A stretch of DNA of 64,000 nt, taken from positions 124,001 to 188,000 of the forward strand of contig NZ_SSMY01000001.1 of NCBI RefSeq assembly GCF_004799495.1, given 5' to 3'. A program made the translations under genes and the position numbers. Each line of letters begins with the position of its first letter. Position 1 is the first letter of the stretch. The notes under the pieces are model-generated. The model ran no database searches. It saw only the letters and a program-made list of their open reading frames with translations, and was not told the DNA's origin. Below are positions 42,362-51,731 of the stretch, in pieces. This stretch comes from Sphingomonas sp. Its GTDB lineage: Bacteria; Pseudomonadota; Alphaproteobacteria; Sphingomonadales; Sphingomonadaceae.

Positions 42362-43093
42362 ATGCGCCGGTTGATGACGACGATCGCGTTGGCGCTAGCG
42401 GCTTTGGCCGGGCCGGTGGCCGCGCAAGTGACGACGATCGACCCCAACCGGGCGATCGACGGCGACCTCAGGAACCCGCCCGCCCCGCGCCCGACGCCCG
42501 CGCCCACCCCCGCGCCGCTCGCCCCCGACGAGCGTCCCGTCCCGCAGGACCAGAGCGCGAACGTGCCGCCGCAGGACGTGCCCCCGCCCGACGTGCCGCC
42601 GACTACCGGCCCGACCTATGACAAGGGCGACGTGCTGGCCGCCGCCGAAGGCACGTTCGGCAAGGGCGCAAAGGGGCTCGCCGACATGATCGAAAAGATC
42701 CTGTCGAAACAGGGCCGGCCCAACGCCTATATCGCCGGCAAGGAAGCGTCGGGCGCGTTCGTCGTCGGCGCGCGCTACGGCTCGGGCGTGCTCAGCCACA
42801 AGGTCGCGGGCGACCAGAAAATCTACTGGCGCGGGCCGTCCGTGGGGTTCGACGTCGGCGGCGACGCGACCAAGGTCTTCATGCTGGTCTACAACCTCTA
42901 TGACACCGAGGATGCGTACAAGCGCTTCGTCGGCGCCGAAGGGCGGCTGTATTTCGTCGGCGGATTTTCGGCGACGTATCTCCGCCGCGGCGACGTGGTG
43001 ATCATCCCGGTGCGGCTCGGCGTCGGCTGGCGCGCGGGGGTCAACGCGGGATATGTGAAGTTCCGGCACAAGGGCACGTGGGTACCGTTTTAG
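42362..43093 (+). CDS. DUF1134 (EipA-like) envelope protein
   Basis: 243 residues. A signal peptide (1-21, GPVAAQ) precedes an 80-residue Pro-rich linker (PAPRPTPAPTPAPLAPDERP), then the DUF1134 domain with FVVGARYGSGVLSHKVAG, YWRGPSVGFDVGGDATKVFM and LVYNLYDTEDAYKRF. In Brucella the homologue EipA supports cell-envelope integrity in the periplasm; the same role here is inferred. It stands alone, ending in a set of hairpins shared with the convergent pyrC. Confidence 0.85.
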   Translation: MRRLMTTIALALAALAGPVAAQVTTIDPNRAIDGDLRNPPAPRPTPAPTPAPLAPDERPVPQDQSANVPPQDVPPPDVPPTTGPTYDKGDVLAAAEGTFGKGAKGLADMIEKILSKQGRPNAYIAGKEASGAFVVGARYGSGVLSHKVAGDQKIYWRGPSVGFDVGGDATKVFMLVYNLYDTEDAYKRFVGAEGRLYFVGGFSATYLRRGDVVIIPVRLGVGWRAGVNAGYVKFRHKGTWVPF

Positions 43094-43189
43094 CCCGAAT
43101 GCGGCCTGCCGCATGCTGCGGCAGGACTCGCATCGGGCCAGCCGGCGGAGCGTAGCTCCGGCCGACGACGCGGCTTTGCCTCGTCGGGC
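43094..43189. repeat. Three tandem hairpins between convergent genes
   Basis: Between the DUF1134 and pyrC stops: CCTGCCGCA-TGC-TGCGGCAGG (43105-43125), then a GCCGGCGGAGC.../...GCTCCGGCC hairpin and CCGACGACG.../...CGTCGG. This is a compact palindromic intergenic repeat and probably acts as a two-way transcription end. Confidence 0.65.
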
Positions 43190-44215
43190 CTAGTCCGCGA
43201 CGCGCCACCCCAACACTTCCCCCGCCTGAAACGGCACCAGTCCCGCCACCCGCTCGGGCACGCGCGTCTCCACCCGCTCGAGCGTCACCGTCCCCTCATT
43301 GAGCGGCAGCCCATAGAAGCGCGCCCCATGCTCGCTCGCGAACCCCTCGAACTTGTCGAGCGCTCCCTCTTCCTCGAACACGCCGAGATAGCTTTCCAGT
43401 GCGAACGGCGCATTGAATATTCCCGCGCAGCCGCAATCGGCCTCTTTCGCGGCGAGGTGGTGCGGCGCGCTGTCGGTGCCGAGAAAGAACTTCGCCGACC
43501 CCGACACCGCCGCCGCGCGCACCGCCAGCCGGTGCGCCTCGCGCTTGACCACCGGCAGGCAGTAGGCATGCGGGCGCAGGCCGCCGTCGAACAAGGCGTT
43601 GCGGTTGAGGATGATGTGCTGCGGGGTGATCGTCGCGGCGACGTTGGGCCCGGCGTCGCGGACGAAATCGACCGCGTCCGCCGTCGTGATATGTTCGAGC
43701 ACGACCTTGAGCGCGGGGAAGTCGCGCACCAGCCGTGTCAGGACGCGGTCGATGAACACGGCCTCGCGGTCGAAGATATCGACGTCGCGGTCGGTCACCT
43801 CGCCGTGGATGAGGAGCGGCATCCCCGCGGCCTGCATCGCCTCGAGCACGGGGGCGAGCGCGAAAATGTCGGTGACGCCGTGCGCCGAATTGGTCGTGGC
43901 GCGCGCGGGGTAGAGTTTGCACGCAGTGAACACCCCCGCCGCGTGGCCGCGCGCGATCTCTTCGGCGTCGGCGGTGTCGGTGAGGTAGCAGGTCATCAGC
44001 GGGGTGAAATCGCTGCCGGCGGGGAGCGCGGCGAGGATGCGGCCGCGATACGCGTCGGCCGCCGCGACGCTCGTCACGGGCGGGGTGAGGTTGGGCATGA
44101 CGATCGCGCGCGCGAATTGCCGCGCGGTGTAAGGCGCCACCGCCGCGAGCATCTCCCCGTCGCGCAAATGGACGTGCCAGTCGTCGGGGCGGCGGATCGT
44201 CAGGCGGTCGGTCAT
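43190..44215 (-). CDS. pyrC: Dihydroorotase
   Basis: 341 residues from ATG 44215. [10 protein letters not shown] (His14, His16) starts the metal site, and [14 protein letters not shown] holds the carboxylated Lys. [18 protein letters not shown], then LEHITT, and the late GTDSAPH with Asp complete the binuclear zinc centre. This is the E. coli PyrC type of pyrimidine synthesis enzyme that makes dihydroorotate from carbamoyl aspartate. The frame is open upstream to 44293, but [10 protein letters not shown] at 44215 is the family start. Confidence 0.94.
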   Translation of the reverse strand: MTDRLTIRRPDDWHVHLRDGEMLAAVAPYTARQFARAIVMPNLTPPVTSVAAADAYRGRILAALPAGSDFTPLMTCYLTDTADAEEIARGHAAGVFTACKLYPARATTNSAHGVTDIFALAPVLEAMQAAGMPLLIHGEVTDRDVDIFDREAVFIDRVLTRLVRDFPALKVVLEHITTADAVDFVRDAGPNVAATITPQHIILNRNALFDGGLRPHAYCLPVVKREAHRLAVRAAAVSGSAKFFLGTDSAPHHLAAKEADCGCAGIFNAPFALESYLGVFEEEGALDKFEGFASEHGARFYGLPLNEGTVTLERVETRVPERVAGLVPFQAGEVLGWRVAD

Positions 44216-44256
44216 GCGAGTGCGATAAAGCCCGTTACGCCAAATCACCACATCTC

Positions 44257-44344
44257 CGTCACCCCGGACTTGATCCGGGGCCCATCCATCCATCGGCGCT
44301 CCGCCCGCGGCTCGATGGATGCCGGATCAAGTCCGGCATGACGG
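44257..44344. repeat. Long imperfect palindrome between pyrC and ygfZ
   Basis: Left arm from 44257 (CCGTCACCCCGGACTTGATC) pairs with the right arm ending at 44344 (the reverse complement of CCGTCATGCCGGACTTGATC). The arms are near-identical over about 31 bases around a 22-base centre. This is a repeated palindromic element frequent in alphaproteobacteria; it lies in the divergent promoter region. Confidence 0.75.
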
Positions 44345-44397
44345 CTTGGTGGAAGGCGCCCATTGCGGCCCCCCATACGCGCCCCTAGCTTGACCGC

Positions 44398-45108
44398 ATG
44401 ACCACCGGCACCACCCTCACCGACCGCGCGCTGATCCGGGTCGCGGGGGACGATGTGCGCGGGTTCCTGCAGGGGCTGGTGACGCAGGACGTGGCCGCGC
44501 TCGATGCCTCCGCGCCTGCGTGGGCCGGCCTCCTCACCCCGCAGGGCAAGGCGCTGTTCGATTTCCTGCTCTGGGCCGATGGTGACGCGGTGCTGATCGA
44601 TTGCGAAGCGGCCGAGGCGGGGGCGCTCGCGCGGCGGCTGACGATGTACCGTCTGCGCCGTCCGATCACGATCGAGCGCGTCGCGGGCGCGGTGCATTGG
44701 GCGAAGGATAGCGACCTGGGCATGCCCGATCCGCGTTTGCCCGCGCTCGGCAAGCGCTGGCTGGGGATGCCGGGCGAGCCCGCGACCGGCTGGCTGGCGC
44801 ATCGCCTGTCGCTCGGCGTGGCCGAGGGCATCGCCGAGCTGGGGCAGGACAAGACCTTGTGGCTCGAGGCCAATGCCGCCGAACTGAACGGCGTGAGCTT
44901 TTCCAAGGGCTGTTACGTCGGACAGGAGAATACCGCGCGGATGCATTATCGCGCCAAGGTCAATCGACGGCTGGTCGTCGCGCCGATTACGCCCGCCGGC
45001 GACCGCACGCGCGCGGTGTATCCGGAGCTCGGCGTGATGGTCGAGCTTCGCCGCGTCGAGGCACTGGGCGACGCGCTGGTGCCGGAATGGCTGGCCGCCG
45101 CGCTGTGA
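44398..45108 (+). CDS. ygfZ: YgfZ/GcvT-domain folate-binding protein
   Basis: 236 residues. The signature KGCYVGQENTARMHYR holds the conserved Cys172 in KGCYxGQE, and the N-terminal FLQGLVTQDV matches the tetrahydrofolate-binding GcvT fold. YgfZ (IBA57-like) proteins help repair or assemble Fe-S enzymes under oxidative stress. Its stop overlaps the GTG of the AAA ATPase, so the two are coupled. Confidence 0.9.
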   Translation: MTTGTTLTDRALIRVAGDDVRGFLQGLVTQDVAALDASAPAWAGLLTPQGKALFDFLLWADGDAVLIDCEAAEAGALARRLTMYRLRRPITIERVAGAVHWAKDSDLGMPDPRLPALGKRWLGMPGEPATGWLAHRLSLGVAEGIAELGQDKTLWLEANAAELNGVSFSKGCYVGQENTARMHYRAKVNRRLVVAPITPAGDRTRAVYPELGVMVELRRVEALGDALVPEWLAAAL

Positions 45109-45623
45109 GCGGCGACCGCTTCGTGATGATTTCGGGATGTTCCGGCGGCGGCAAGTCGACGCTGATCGAGGAGCTGGCGCGGCGCGGCCACGCGGTGGTG
45201 CGCGAGCCCGGGCGGCGGATCATCGCCGATGTTCGCGCTGGCAAGAGCGGCGCGCTGCCGTGGGACGACCCCGCGGGCTTTGCGGTGTGCGCGGTCGCGA
45301 TGGCGGTCGCGGACTATGAGAAGGCGCGCGGGCTGACCTTCTTCGACCGCGGCGTGGTCGACGCCGTGGTCGCGCTCGAAGCGACGACCGACGAATCGGG
45401 CGCGGCGCTCGTCGCGCGCTACCGCTACGACAAACTGTTCCTCGCGCCGCCCTGGCCCGACATCTACGAGACCGACCACGACCGCCGGCACAGCCTGGAA
45501 AAGGCGCTGTCGGACTATGGCCGCGTCGAGGCCGCGTATCGCGCGGCCAGCTACGACGCGGTCATGCTCCCGCGCGACTCGGTCGCCGCGCGCGCCGACT
45601 TCACGCTGGCGAACCTCACCTAG
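45105..45623 (+). CDS. AAA family ATPase (AAA_28 type), predicted nucleotide kinase-like
   Basis: 172 residues from GTG 45105. Walker A is GCSGGGKST (residues 11-19), with VREPGRRI and FFDRGVVDAV following in the place of the nucleoside-binding and lid strands. DYGRVEAAYRAASYDAVMLP closes the fold. Short P-loop proteins of this kind are thought to be kinases of small molecules or sensors, without a firm role. The coupled arrangement with ygfZ is common in sphingomonads. Its stop overlaps the ugd stop by four bases. Confidence 0.82.
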   Translation: MSGDRFVMISGCSGGGKSTLIEELARRGHAVVREPGRRIIADVRAGKSGALPWDDPAGFAVCAVAMAVADYEKARGLTFFDRGVVDAVVALEATTDESGAALVARYRYDKLFLAPPWPDIYETDHDRRHSLEKALSDYGRVEAAYRAASYDAVMLPRDSVAARADFTLANLT

Positions 45624-46933
45624 CGCCCCACGCTGGAATAGGCGAACCCGGCCTTTTCGACATCGCCCGGGCGGTACACGTTGCGCAAATCGATCATTAC
45701 CGGCGCCACCATCACCCCGGCCAATCGCTTGAGGTCGAGCGCGCGGAAGATGTCCCATTCGGTCACGATCGCGACCGCGTCGGCGCCGGTCGCCGCTTCG
45801 TAGGGGCTGCTGCAATAGGTGATGTCGGGCATCATCGCCTTGGCCGCGTCCATCCCTTCCGGATCGTACCCGCGCACGCTCGCGCCGCCGTCGAGCAGGC
45901 TTTGAACGATCGCGAGGCTCGGGGCATCGCGCATGTCGTCGGTATTGGGCTTGAAGGTCAGGCCCAGGATCGCGACGGTCTTGCCCTTCACGTCCTCGTT
46001 GAGCGCCTTGATGATCTTGCGGCCCATCGCGCGCTTGCGGGTGTCGTTGACCGACACCACCGCCTCGACGATCCGCACCGGGCTTTCGAAATCCTCCGCG
46101 GTCTTGAGCAGCGCGAGCGTGTCCTTGGGAAAGCACGATCCGCCATAGCCCGGCCCGGCGTGGAGGAACTTGGCTCCGATGCGGTTGTCGAGCCCGATCC
46201 CGCGCGACACGTCCTGGACGTTCGCGCCGACCGCTTCGCACAGGTCCGCAATCTCGTTGATGAAGGTGATCTTGGTCGCGAGGAAGGCGTTGGCGGCGTA
46301 TTTGATCAGCTCCGACGTGCGCCGCCCGACGAACAGGATCGGCGATTCGTTGAGGTAGAGCGGGCGATAGACGTCGCGCATGACCTGCTGCGCCCGCGCG
46401 CCGTCATTGGCATCTTCCGTCCCGATGACGATCCGGTCGGGGCGCTTGAAATCACCGATCGCCGCGCCTTCGCGCAGGAATTCGGGGTTGGAAACCACAG
46501 CGATCTCCACGTCGGGGCGTTCCTCGCGCAGGATTTCCTCGACGCGGTCGCCGGTTCCGACGGGGACGGTCGACTTGGTGACGACCACGGTCGGGCCGGT
46601 CACCGCTGCGGCGATCTCCCTGGTCGCCTCGAATACATAGGTCAGGTCGGCATGCCCGTCGCCGCGCCGCGACGGCGTGCCCACGGCGATGAAGATCGCG
46701 TCCGCCCCCGCGACCGCGCCGGCGAGATCGGTGGTGAAGGTCAGCCGCCCGGCGGCGACGTTCGACGCCACGAGTTGCTCGAGTCCCGGCTCGTAGATCG
46801 GCATGCGCCCGGCGTGGAGCGCGGCGATCTTGCTCTCGTCCTTGTCGACGCACACCACGTCGTGCCCGAAATCGGAAAAGCAGGCGCCCGACACCAGGCC
46901 GACATAGCCCGATCCGATCATCGTGATTTTCAT
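45620..46933 (-). CDS. ugd: UDP-glucose 6-dehydrogenase
   Basis: 437 residues. The Rossmann loop GSGYVGLVSG is at residues 7-16, STVPVGTGDRV at 121-131, ELIKYAANAFLA holds Lys211, and GPGYGGSCFPKDT holds the catalytic Cys267. It oxidises UDP-glucose to UDP-glucuronate with two NAD+, supplying precursors for capsule or exopolysaccharide. Start ATG 46933 gives the full nucleotide-binding loop. It stands as a single gene with about 270 bases of upstream non-coding DNA. Confidence 0.94.
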   Translation of the reverse strand: MKITMIGSGYVGLVSGACFSDFGHDVVCVDKDESKIAALHAGRMPIYEPGLEQLVASNVAAGRLTFTTDLAGAVAGADAIFIAVGTPSRRGDGHADLTYVFEATREIAAAVTGPTVVVTKSTVPVGTGDRVEEILREERPDVEIAVVSNPEFLREGAAIGDFKRPDRIVIGTEDANDGARAQQVMRDVYRPLYLNESPILFVGRRTSELIKYAANAFLATKITFINEIADLCEAVGANVQDVSRGIGLDNRIGAKFLHAGPGYGGSCFPKDTLALLKTAEDFESPVRIVEAVVSVNDTRKRAMGRKIIKALNEDVKGKTVAILGLTFKPNTDDMRDAPSLAIVQSLLDGGASVRGYDPEGMDAAKAMMPDITYCSSPYEAATGADAVAIVTEWDIFRALDLKRLAGVMVAPVMIDLRNVYRPGDVEKAGFAYSSVGR

Positions 46934-47260
46934 GTGTGTCCTCGAAAGTGCGGGGAAAGCGTGGGTCCGGCGTAAGCGCCAGATCGTGTCGCGCGCGCTT
47001 TATCGCAAGTGCGGGATTTTGCCAGCCCGGCGCGGCGGGGAGTGTCGCTGCAAAGCCGCCCAGAGGCGCCGCGGGAAGCCGCCCTTCGACTGCCTGCAAG
47101 GCAGGCGCTCAGGACAGGCTCGTCGGCCGAGATGTTTCGCGCTCGCCGGCCGGTTGCGCGACCGGGCGGGGGCGGAAAATAGTACGGCTATTTTCCTGTC
47201 GCACAATGAAAAAGGGGCCCGGTTTTCCCGGACCCCCAATTCGTTCGTCTGGAATTCGAC
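46934..47260. other. 327-base stretch without a gene (ugd promoter side and ompA terminator)
   Basis: No supported coding frame. It contains a small inverted repeat (CTGCCTGCAAGGCAG near 47090-47105), the ugd leader, and the ompA terminator at its right end. Confidence 0.6.
47209..47236 (-). terminator. Rho-independent terminator of ompA
   Basis: On the reverse strand a 9-bp stem (GGGGTCCGG with CCGGGCCCC, one G-T pair) is capped by an A-rich loop and followed by five T residues. It lies 25 bases after the ompA stop. Confidence 0.88.
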
Positions 47261-48412
47261 TTACGAACCCGAGCCCGGGCCGTAGTTGATTTCCACGCGA
47301 CGGTTCTGGACTTCGCGAACGCCGTCGGCGGTCTGGACACGGAGGTGTGCCGGATCCTCGCCGAACGCCTGTTCGGTGATCACGCCATCGGGGACCGCGT
47401 GCGCGACCATGTACGCCTTCACCGCGTCGGCACGACGCTGCGCCAGACCGATGTTGTACTTGACCGACCCCGAGGTGTCGGTGAAGCCCGCCAGCATGAC
47501 GCGCGCACCGCCGCAGTTCGCGTACTGACCGATCGCGTTGTCGAGGATCGACGCCGCTTCCGGCGTGATGTCCGACTTGTCCCAATCGAAGAACACGATG
47601 AACGGCCCGGGCGAGCACGGCACGACCACGGGGGCCGGCGGAGCGGGCGGGGGTGCTTCCGGCACAACCACCGGAGCCGGCGGCGGTGCCACGATCACGG
47701 GCGCCGGGGGCGCACCGAAGTTGTAGGTGAAGCCACCGAGCAGGCTGTGCGACCGGAAGCGGCCGTCCAGCGTGCGGCCGGCGACGTCGACCAGCTTGAC
47801 GTTCTCGGCGTTGAAGAAGCGATACTTCAGCGACGCGTCGATATGGTCGGTGATCGGCGCGCGGATGCCGGCGATTGCCTGCCAGGCGAACACGGTGTCC
47901 GAATCGTCGAGGAACGAGCCATAGGTGTTGAGCGCGTACTTGCCGGCCTTGATACGAGCAACGCCGACACCGCCGCCGACGAAGCCCTGGATGCCGTCAT
48001 CGTCGCCGAAGTCGAGCATGCCGTTGACCATGAACGACAGCGCCGAGGTGGTGCCACCGGCGTAATTGTAGCTGCCGGGGACCGTGGTCACCGCGCCACC
48101 CGCGGCGTTGAACGCCGGCGTACCGAGCGTCGAGCGCCAGTTGTCGACGTTGGCGCTCTTGTAAGCGACTTCGGCTTCGACCCGGAACATGCCGAAATCG
48201 TATCCGACGTTGCCGCCGACATCGTACCCGTAGTCATGGTCGACCTGAGCGGCGTCCTTAACCTTATTGGCGCCGGTGGTGATGTCGAAGTGAATGTCTT
48301 CGACGATCATCGCGCCGCCTTCGACGCCAACATACCACGCCTTGTCGCGCGCCAGCGCAGGCGTCGCAAGTGCGGTTGAAGCGAGCGCCACGGCAATGGC
48401 TAGCTTGCGCAT
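47261..48412 (-). CDS. OmpA family outer-membrane protein
   Basis: 383 residues. A signal peptide (1-21, ..ATPALA) is followed by an 8-strand barrel (KAWYVGVEGGAMIVEDI to about residue 232), with a Pro/Ala/Val linker (PPAPVIVAPPPAPVVVPEAP). The C-terminal OmpA domain has VFFDWDKSDITPEAASILDN, AGFTDTSGS and LAQRRADAVKAYM, which bind peptidoglycan. It tethers the outer membrane to the cell wall. Its own promoter lies in the 137-base gap to the GTA cluster, and a strong terminator follows. The linker is typical of sphingomonads. Confidence 0.92.
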   Translation of the reverse strand: MRKLAIAVALASTALATPALARDKAWYVGVEGGAMIVEDIHFDITTGANKVKDAAQVDHDYGYDVGGNVGYDFGMFRVEAEVAYKSANVDNWRSTLGTPAFNAAGGAVTTVPGSYNYAGGTTSALSFMVNGMLDFGDDDGIQGFVGGGVGVARIKAGKYALNTYGSFLDDSDTVFAWQAIAGIRAPITDHIDASLKYRFFNAENVKLVDVAGRTLDGRFRSHSLLGGFTYNFGAPPAPVIVAPPPAPVVVPEAPPPAPPAPVVVPCSPGPFIVFFDWDKSDITPEAASILDNAIGQYANCGGARVMLAGFTDTSGSVKYNIGLAQRRADAVKAYMVAHAVPDGVITEQAFGEDPAHLRVQTADGVREVQNRRVEINYGPGSGS

Positions 48413-48549
48413 CTATATCCCCTTTCGAATTGTCACTACGGACAGCGCAAACTCACTACTCAATGGTTGGTTTCCACGCAAGCGAAACAAAGCAGGCCTG
48501 CTGTGGCCGTGGCGCAACACTTTTTGCCCGATTTCCGCCAGTTCTTCGA

Positions 48550-49050
48550 TCAGCTCGCGATCAACCCGTGCGCGCGCAAGGCGCCGAGCATTGCGGCGAT
48601 CGCGGTGCGCGATTCGGCATCGACGGTCGCGCCACCGGACGGAGCGGCGATCGCCGCCTGCCGAGCGCCGACCACCGCATCGCCGCCGATGGCCAGGTGC
48701 GCCGCGGTTTCTTCACCCAGCGTCCAGCCGCCGTCGCGATAGCGCGCGGTCAGCGCGTCGGCGATTACCCACGCAGCCGTGCCTTCGCGCGGGACGGCGA
48801 AGCGCCACCCCGCCGCCGACCAGCCCGCAAGCTGCCCAGCCTTGCCCGCCCACGCGCCGACCGGCGAATCGCCGACGATCCAGCATTGCCCCGATTCGGG
48901 CGCGGTCGGCGGGGTCTCAAGCCCGATCGTCTCGACCGTGGGCTGGACGAGCAGGTCGAGCGCCGCGAGCGCGTCGTTATGGAACATCTCCTTCTGCGCC
49001 TGGCCGGGCTGGAGCAGAGGGAGGGCAAAGCGATCGGTGGTTTCGGTCAT
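48550..49050 (-). CDS. DUF2793 protein, last gene of the GTA cluster
   Basis: 166 residues. The N-terminus ALPLLQPGQAQKEMFHNDAL is the DUF2793 signature, a domain that occurs at the end of RcGTA-like clusters and in some phage tails; it is followed by GAWAGKAGQLAGWSAAGWRF repeats and a variable C-terminus. The role is probably in the tail tip or fibre. It lies 15 bases after the host-specificity protein and ends the leftward cluster at 48550. Confidence 0.82.
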   Translation of the reverse strand: MTETTDRFALPLLQPGQAQKEMFHNDALAALDLLVQPTVETIGLETPPTAPESGQCWIVGDSPVGAWAGKAGQLAGWSAAGWRFAVPREGTAAWVIADALTARYRDGGWTLGEETAAHLAIGGDAVVGARQAAIAAPSGGATVDAESRTAIAAMLGALRAHGLIAS

Positions 49051-49065
49051 GGGAGTTGCCTTCGG

Positions 49066-51219
49066 TCAGGGGAGGGTGATGCTTTCCGGGAGCGACTCGC
49101 CGAGCGTGCCGACCTGGCGAACCGCAATCGTCGTGCCGCCCACCGTCTCGTCGAGCGTCAGTGGGCAAGCGCGGTCGGCCAGCACAATGTCGCGCGTAGA
49201 TCCCAAAAGCGGCGCGATCGTCACGCGATAAGCCTCGCTTTCCTCGACCAGCGGGACATCGCCGCCGTCGATCCAGCGGAACCCCGCGCGGCTGCGGCGC
49301 TCCCAAGCCAGCGTCGGCGTCCCGTCAATCGTCGTGAGGCGCAGCTGTGCGGGACTCGGTGGCCGGACCGACGCGCCAAGGATCGCGCAGTCGGCCGCGA
49401 CCGGGCCGGCCGAATCGCCGATCCCGCTCGCCAGCACGCTGACGGTCGACCCGATCGCCGACACCGGCAGGTCGATTGTGGCGACGCTGTCGGCGGCCAG
49501 CACGACGAATCGGTCGCCCGCTGCCTGCGTGCCGATCGCGGCTTCGGTCCCGCGCCGCCCGCGCCACAGCACCGACAGTCGCCAGCGCGTCTCATCGATT
49601 TGTTGCGCGCGCCCGAACTGGAGCAATTCGTCGCCGACCAGTGCGAGGTTGGCGCCATGGTCGAGCGCCGCGTCGTCGGCATCGGCCAGCACTATGTCGG
49701 CGCGCGCCAGCTCGACCTCGATCGTATTCGCGCGATCGATCAGCGTCGCGGGCGCGGCATCCGGCGCGACCGCGACCGTGCCGATAATGGCGGGCGCCGC
49801 GCTCGCCCCGCCGTTGCGCCAGCTGACCCCGCCGTCGAGGCTGTAGAGCAGGCTCGCGCGCCGCCACCCCATTTCGGTCCCGGTGGCCATGACTGAGAGG
49901 CGCGGGCTCGTGAGGGGCGAATCGCCTAGCGCCGGAAGCTCGGCGACGTGCAGGATCGTCGTCCCCGCAACCAGATCGGGCGCGGGCAACGCGCGGCCCG
50001 GCGAGGCGCTCGCCAGCGGCGCGGGCGGCGCGACCCGCGCGCAGGTCAAGGTCGTCACCATCGCCTCGAGCGCCGCCTTGGTCACGCGCCACCGACCGCT
50101 CTCGCCGGTAACGGCGAGCAACGTCCCCGGCGCGATCCCCGCGGCGTCGGCGGACAAGGCGACGGTGCGCTGCTCGCGCTCGGTCTCGGCGCGATGGAGC
50201 AAGGTCTCGGCCAGCGCCTTGGCCGCTGTGGCACTCAGCACCGCGGGCATATCGACGCGCTCGTCACGGCTCCCCGCGCCCGGCCGCCGCGCGTTCTGCA
50301 CCCCGGTCTGATAATCGCGCGCGGCGTCGTAATAGGCAAGGCTCAGCGTCCTGGGCGCGCGCTCGATCGGCGTCAGCGTGCGCCGCACCCCGGTCTTGTC
50401 ACCCGCGCCCGCGAACCCGTCGTCGGCGACCGTCACGACGGGACTCGCGGCATCGGTCATCGCCAGCGCCTCGTCCGTCGCGACGAACCGCGCCCCGCTC
50501 GCCGTCGCGAGCAACCCGGCAACTTCGCGCACCGACGCGCCGTATGCCGAGAAGCCGTCCAGGCTCGTCGTCACCCCCGCATCGGCGATCGCCCCGCCGG
50601 CGACCTCGGCGGCGATCGCGCCCACCCCGATCGGCCCCTCGTCAGCAATGAGCTCGAAGGTCAACGACGGGATGCGGTTGCCGAAATCGCCGAGCTGCAG
50701 GTTCTCGAACACTGCATAGCCGCACCCGCGATGCGCCGGCGCCAGTCCCGCGCCCTCGATCGAGGCGATCAGCGGGTCGGGCGCCTGGTCCTCGTCGCCG
50801 AGATGGAGCCGGAACCCGGTCTGCGTCTTGAAGTCCCCCGCGCTCCCGCGCAGCAGATTGCCGTCGGCCCAGATCCGCCCGACCCCCTGGATCGCGCGCC
50901 CCGACAGCAGCACCGCGAACGACGCGGCATAGCTGTAGGTCGTGGTCGACGGCTGACCCTTGTGATGCGTGGTGGTGCGGCTCTCGATCAGGTCGGTCGA
51001 CCAGATCACGTTGCCCGCGATCCGCATCGTCCCGAACACCTTGGGCGTCTGGCTGCCGTAGCTCGAGGTCTGAAGCTTGAGGTCGGTGAGCCGCGGGCCC
51101 TCGCGCCCCTTGGGCTTGAACAGTTCGGCATCGATTCGCTGGCCGATCAGCGCGCCGATCGCCGCGCCCCCCTGCCCGCCGATGAGCGACCCCGCCGCGA
51201 TCAGCACCAGTGTCGCCAT
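49066..51219 (-). CDS. GTA host-specificity / megatron-type tail protein (phage tail 3 domain)
   Basis: 717 residues. The start MATLVLIAAGSLIGGQGGAA is followed by KPKGREGPRLTDLKLQTSSY and FGTMRIAGNVIWSTDL, the typical N-terminal strands of the RcGTA gene 15 / phage-tail-3 proteins that form the tail tip and contact the host. R. capsulatus gene 15 is about 1300 residues and has a TIM-barrel-like domain; this protein is much shorter and I see no such domain. The start directly abuts the peptidase stop. Confidence 0.85.
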   Translation of the reverse strand: MATLVLIAAGSLIGGQGGAAIGALIGQRIDAELFKPKGREGPRLTDLKLQTSSYGSQTPKVFGTMRIAGNVIWSTDLIESRTTTHHKGQPSTTTYSYAASFAVLLSGRAIQGVGRIWADGNLLRGSAGDFKTQTGFRLHLGDEDQAPDPLIASIEGAGLAPAHRGCGYAVFENLQLGDFGNRIPSLTFELIADEGPIGVGAIAAEVAGGAIADAGVTTSLDGFSAYGASVREVAGLLATASGARFVATDEALAMTDAASPVVTVADDGFAGAGDKTGVRRTLTPIERAPRTLSLAYYDAARDYQTGVQNARRPGAGSRDERVDMPAVLSATAAKALAETLLHRAETEREQRTVALSADAAGIAPGTLLAVTGESGRWRVTKAALEAMVTTLTCARVAPPAPLASASPGRALPAPDLVAGTTILHVAELPALGDSPLTSPRLSVMATGTEMGWRRASLLYSLDGGVSWRNGGASAAPAIIGTVAVAPDAAPATLIDRANTIEVELARADIVLADADDAALDHGANLALVGDELLQFGRAQQIDETRWRLSVLWRGRRGTEAAIGTQAAGDRFVVLAADSVATIDLPVSAIGSTVSVLASGIGDSAGPVAADCAILGASVRPPSPAQLRLTTIDGTPTLAWERRSRAGFRWIDGGDVPLVEESEAYRVTIAPLLGSTRDIVLADRACPLTLDETVGGTTIAVRQVGTLGESLPESITLP

Positions 51220-51654
51220 TCAATCCTCCCGAATCCACGCGCCCAGTACCGGCCACGGCAGCACCCCCGGCCGCTCGGCTACGCGGCGCAGCGTCGCGTC
51301 GGCGTGGATCAGCCCAGTGCCGGTCGAAATGCCGAGGTGCAGCTGCCCCGGCCCGGGCGCGGCGAGGACGATCGCGCCCGGTGTATCGCCGGGGACGAAG
51401 CCCGACGCGGCCAGCGCCTCCTCGATCCGCGCGCGCGGGGCGGAGCGCAGCGCATAGCCGGTCGGCACCGCCGCTTCCCACGCCCACGCCACTAGCCCGA
51501 CGCAATCCATCCCTGCGAGGTCGCGCCCGTGCAGCCGAAACCGCACCCCCACCACCTCGCGCGCCCGCGCGAGCGCGCGGGATGAGGGGGTAGTTTCCGG
51601 GCGATCTGACGATCGCTGAACCGCACCGGCCCGCTCCCCCACCCGACCGCCCAT
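51220..51654 (-). CDS. GTA NlpC/P60 cell-wall peptidase (gene 14 type)
   Basis: 144 residues. GMDCVGLVAWAW (Cys51) and QLHLGISTGTGLIHAD (His106, His117) match the NlpC/P60 catalytic residues of RcGTA gene 14, which opens the recipient cell wall. The first 24 residues are not family-like: the ATG at 51654 sits at the edge of a 29-bp inverted repeat, one arm of which encodes MGGRVGERAG. The true fold begins near SSRALARAREVVGVRF. I infer that a palindromic element was inserted at the gene start and supplied the present start. Confidence 0.8.
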   Translation of the reverse strand: MGGRVGERAGAVQRSSDRPETTPSSRALARAREVVGVRFRLHGRDLAGMDCVGLVAWAWEAAVPTGYALRSAPRARIEEALAASGFVPGDTPGAIVLAAPGPGQLHLGISTGTGLIHADATLRRVAERPGVLPWPVLGAWIRED

Positions 51655-51696
51655 AGAATAAACTGATTGGGCGGTCGGGTGGGGGAGCGGGCCGGT
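51625..51696. repeat. 29-bp perfect inverted repeat between GTA genes 13 and 14
   Basis: Arms 51625-51653 and 51668-51696 are perfectly complementary with a 14-base AT-rich loop. Only a short gap separates it from the DUF2163 stop. It is unlike the 'atcctcccc' repeats in sequence. RNA from this site would form a very stable hairpin covering the peptidase start. Confidence 0.9.
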
Positions 51697-51731
51697 ACCG
51701 CCTACGCGCGTGAGCGCGTCAAACGAATCCC

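Noticed and set aside
44946..46241. A 431-codon reverse frame between ygfZ and ugd
   Set aside because: It overlaps three well-supported genes and is an Arg-rich shadow frame.
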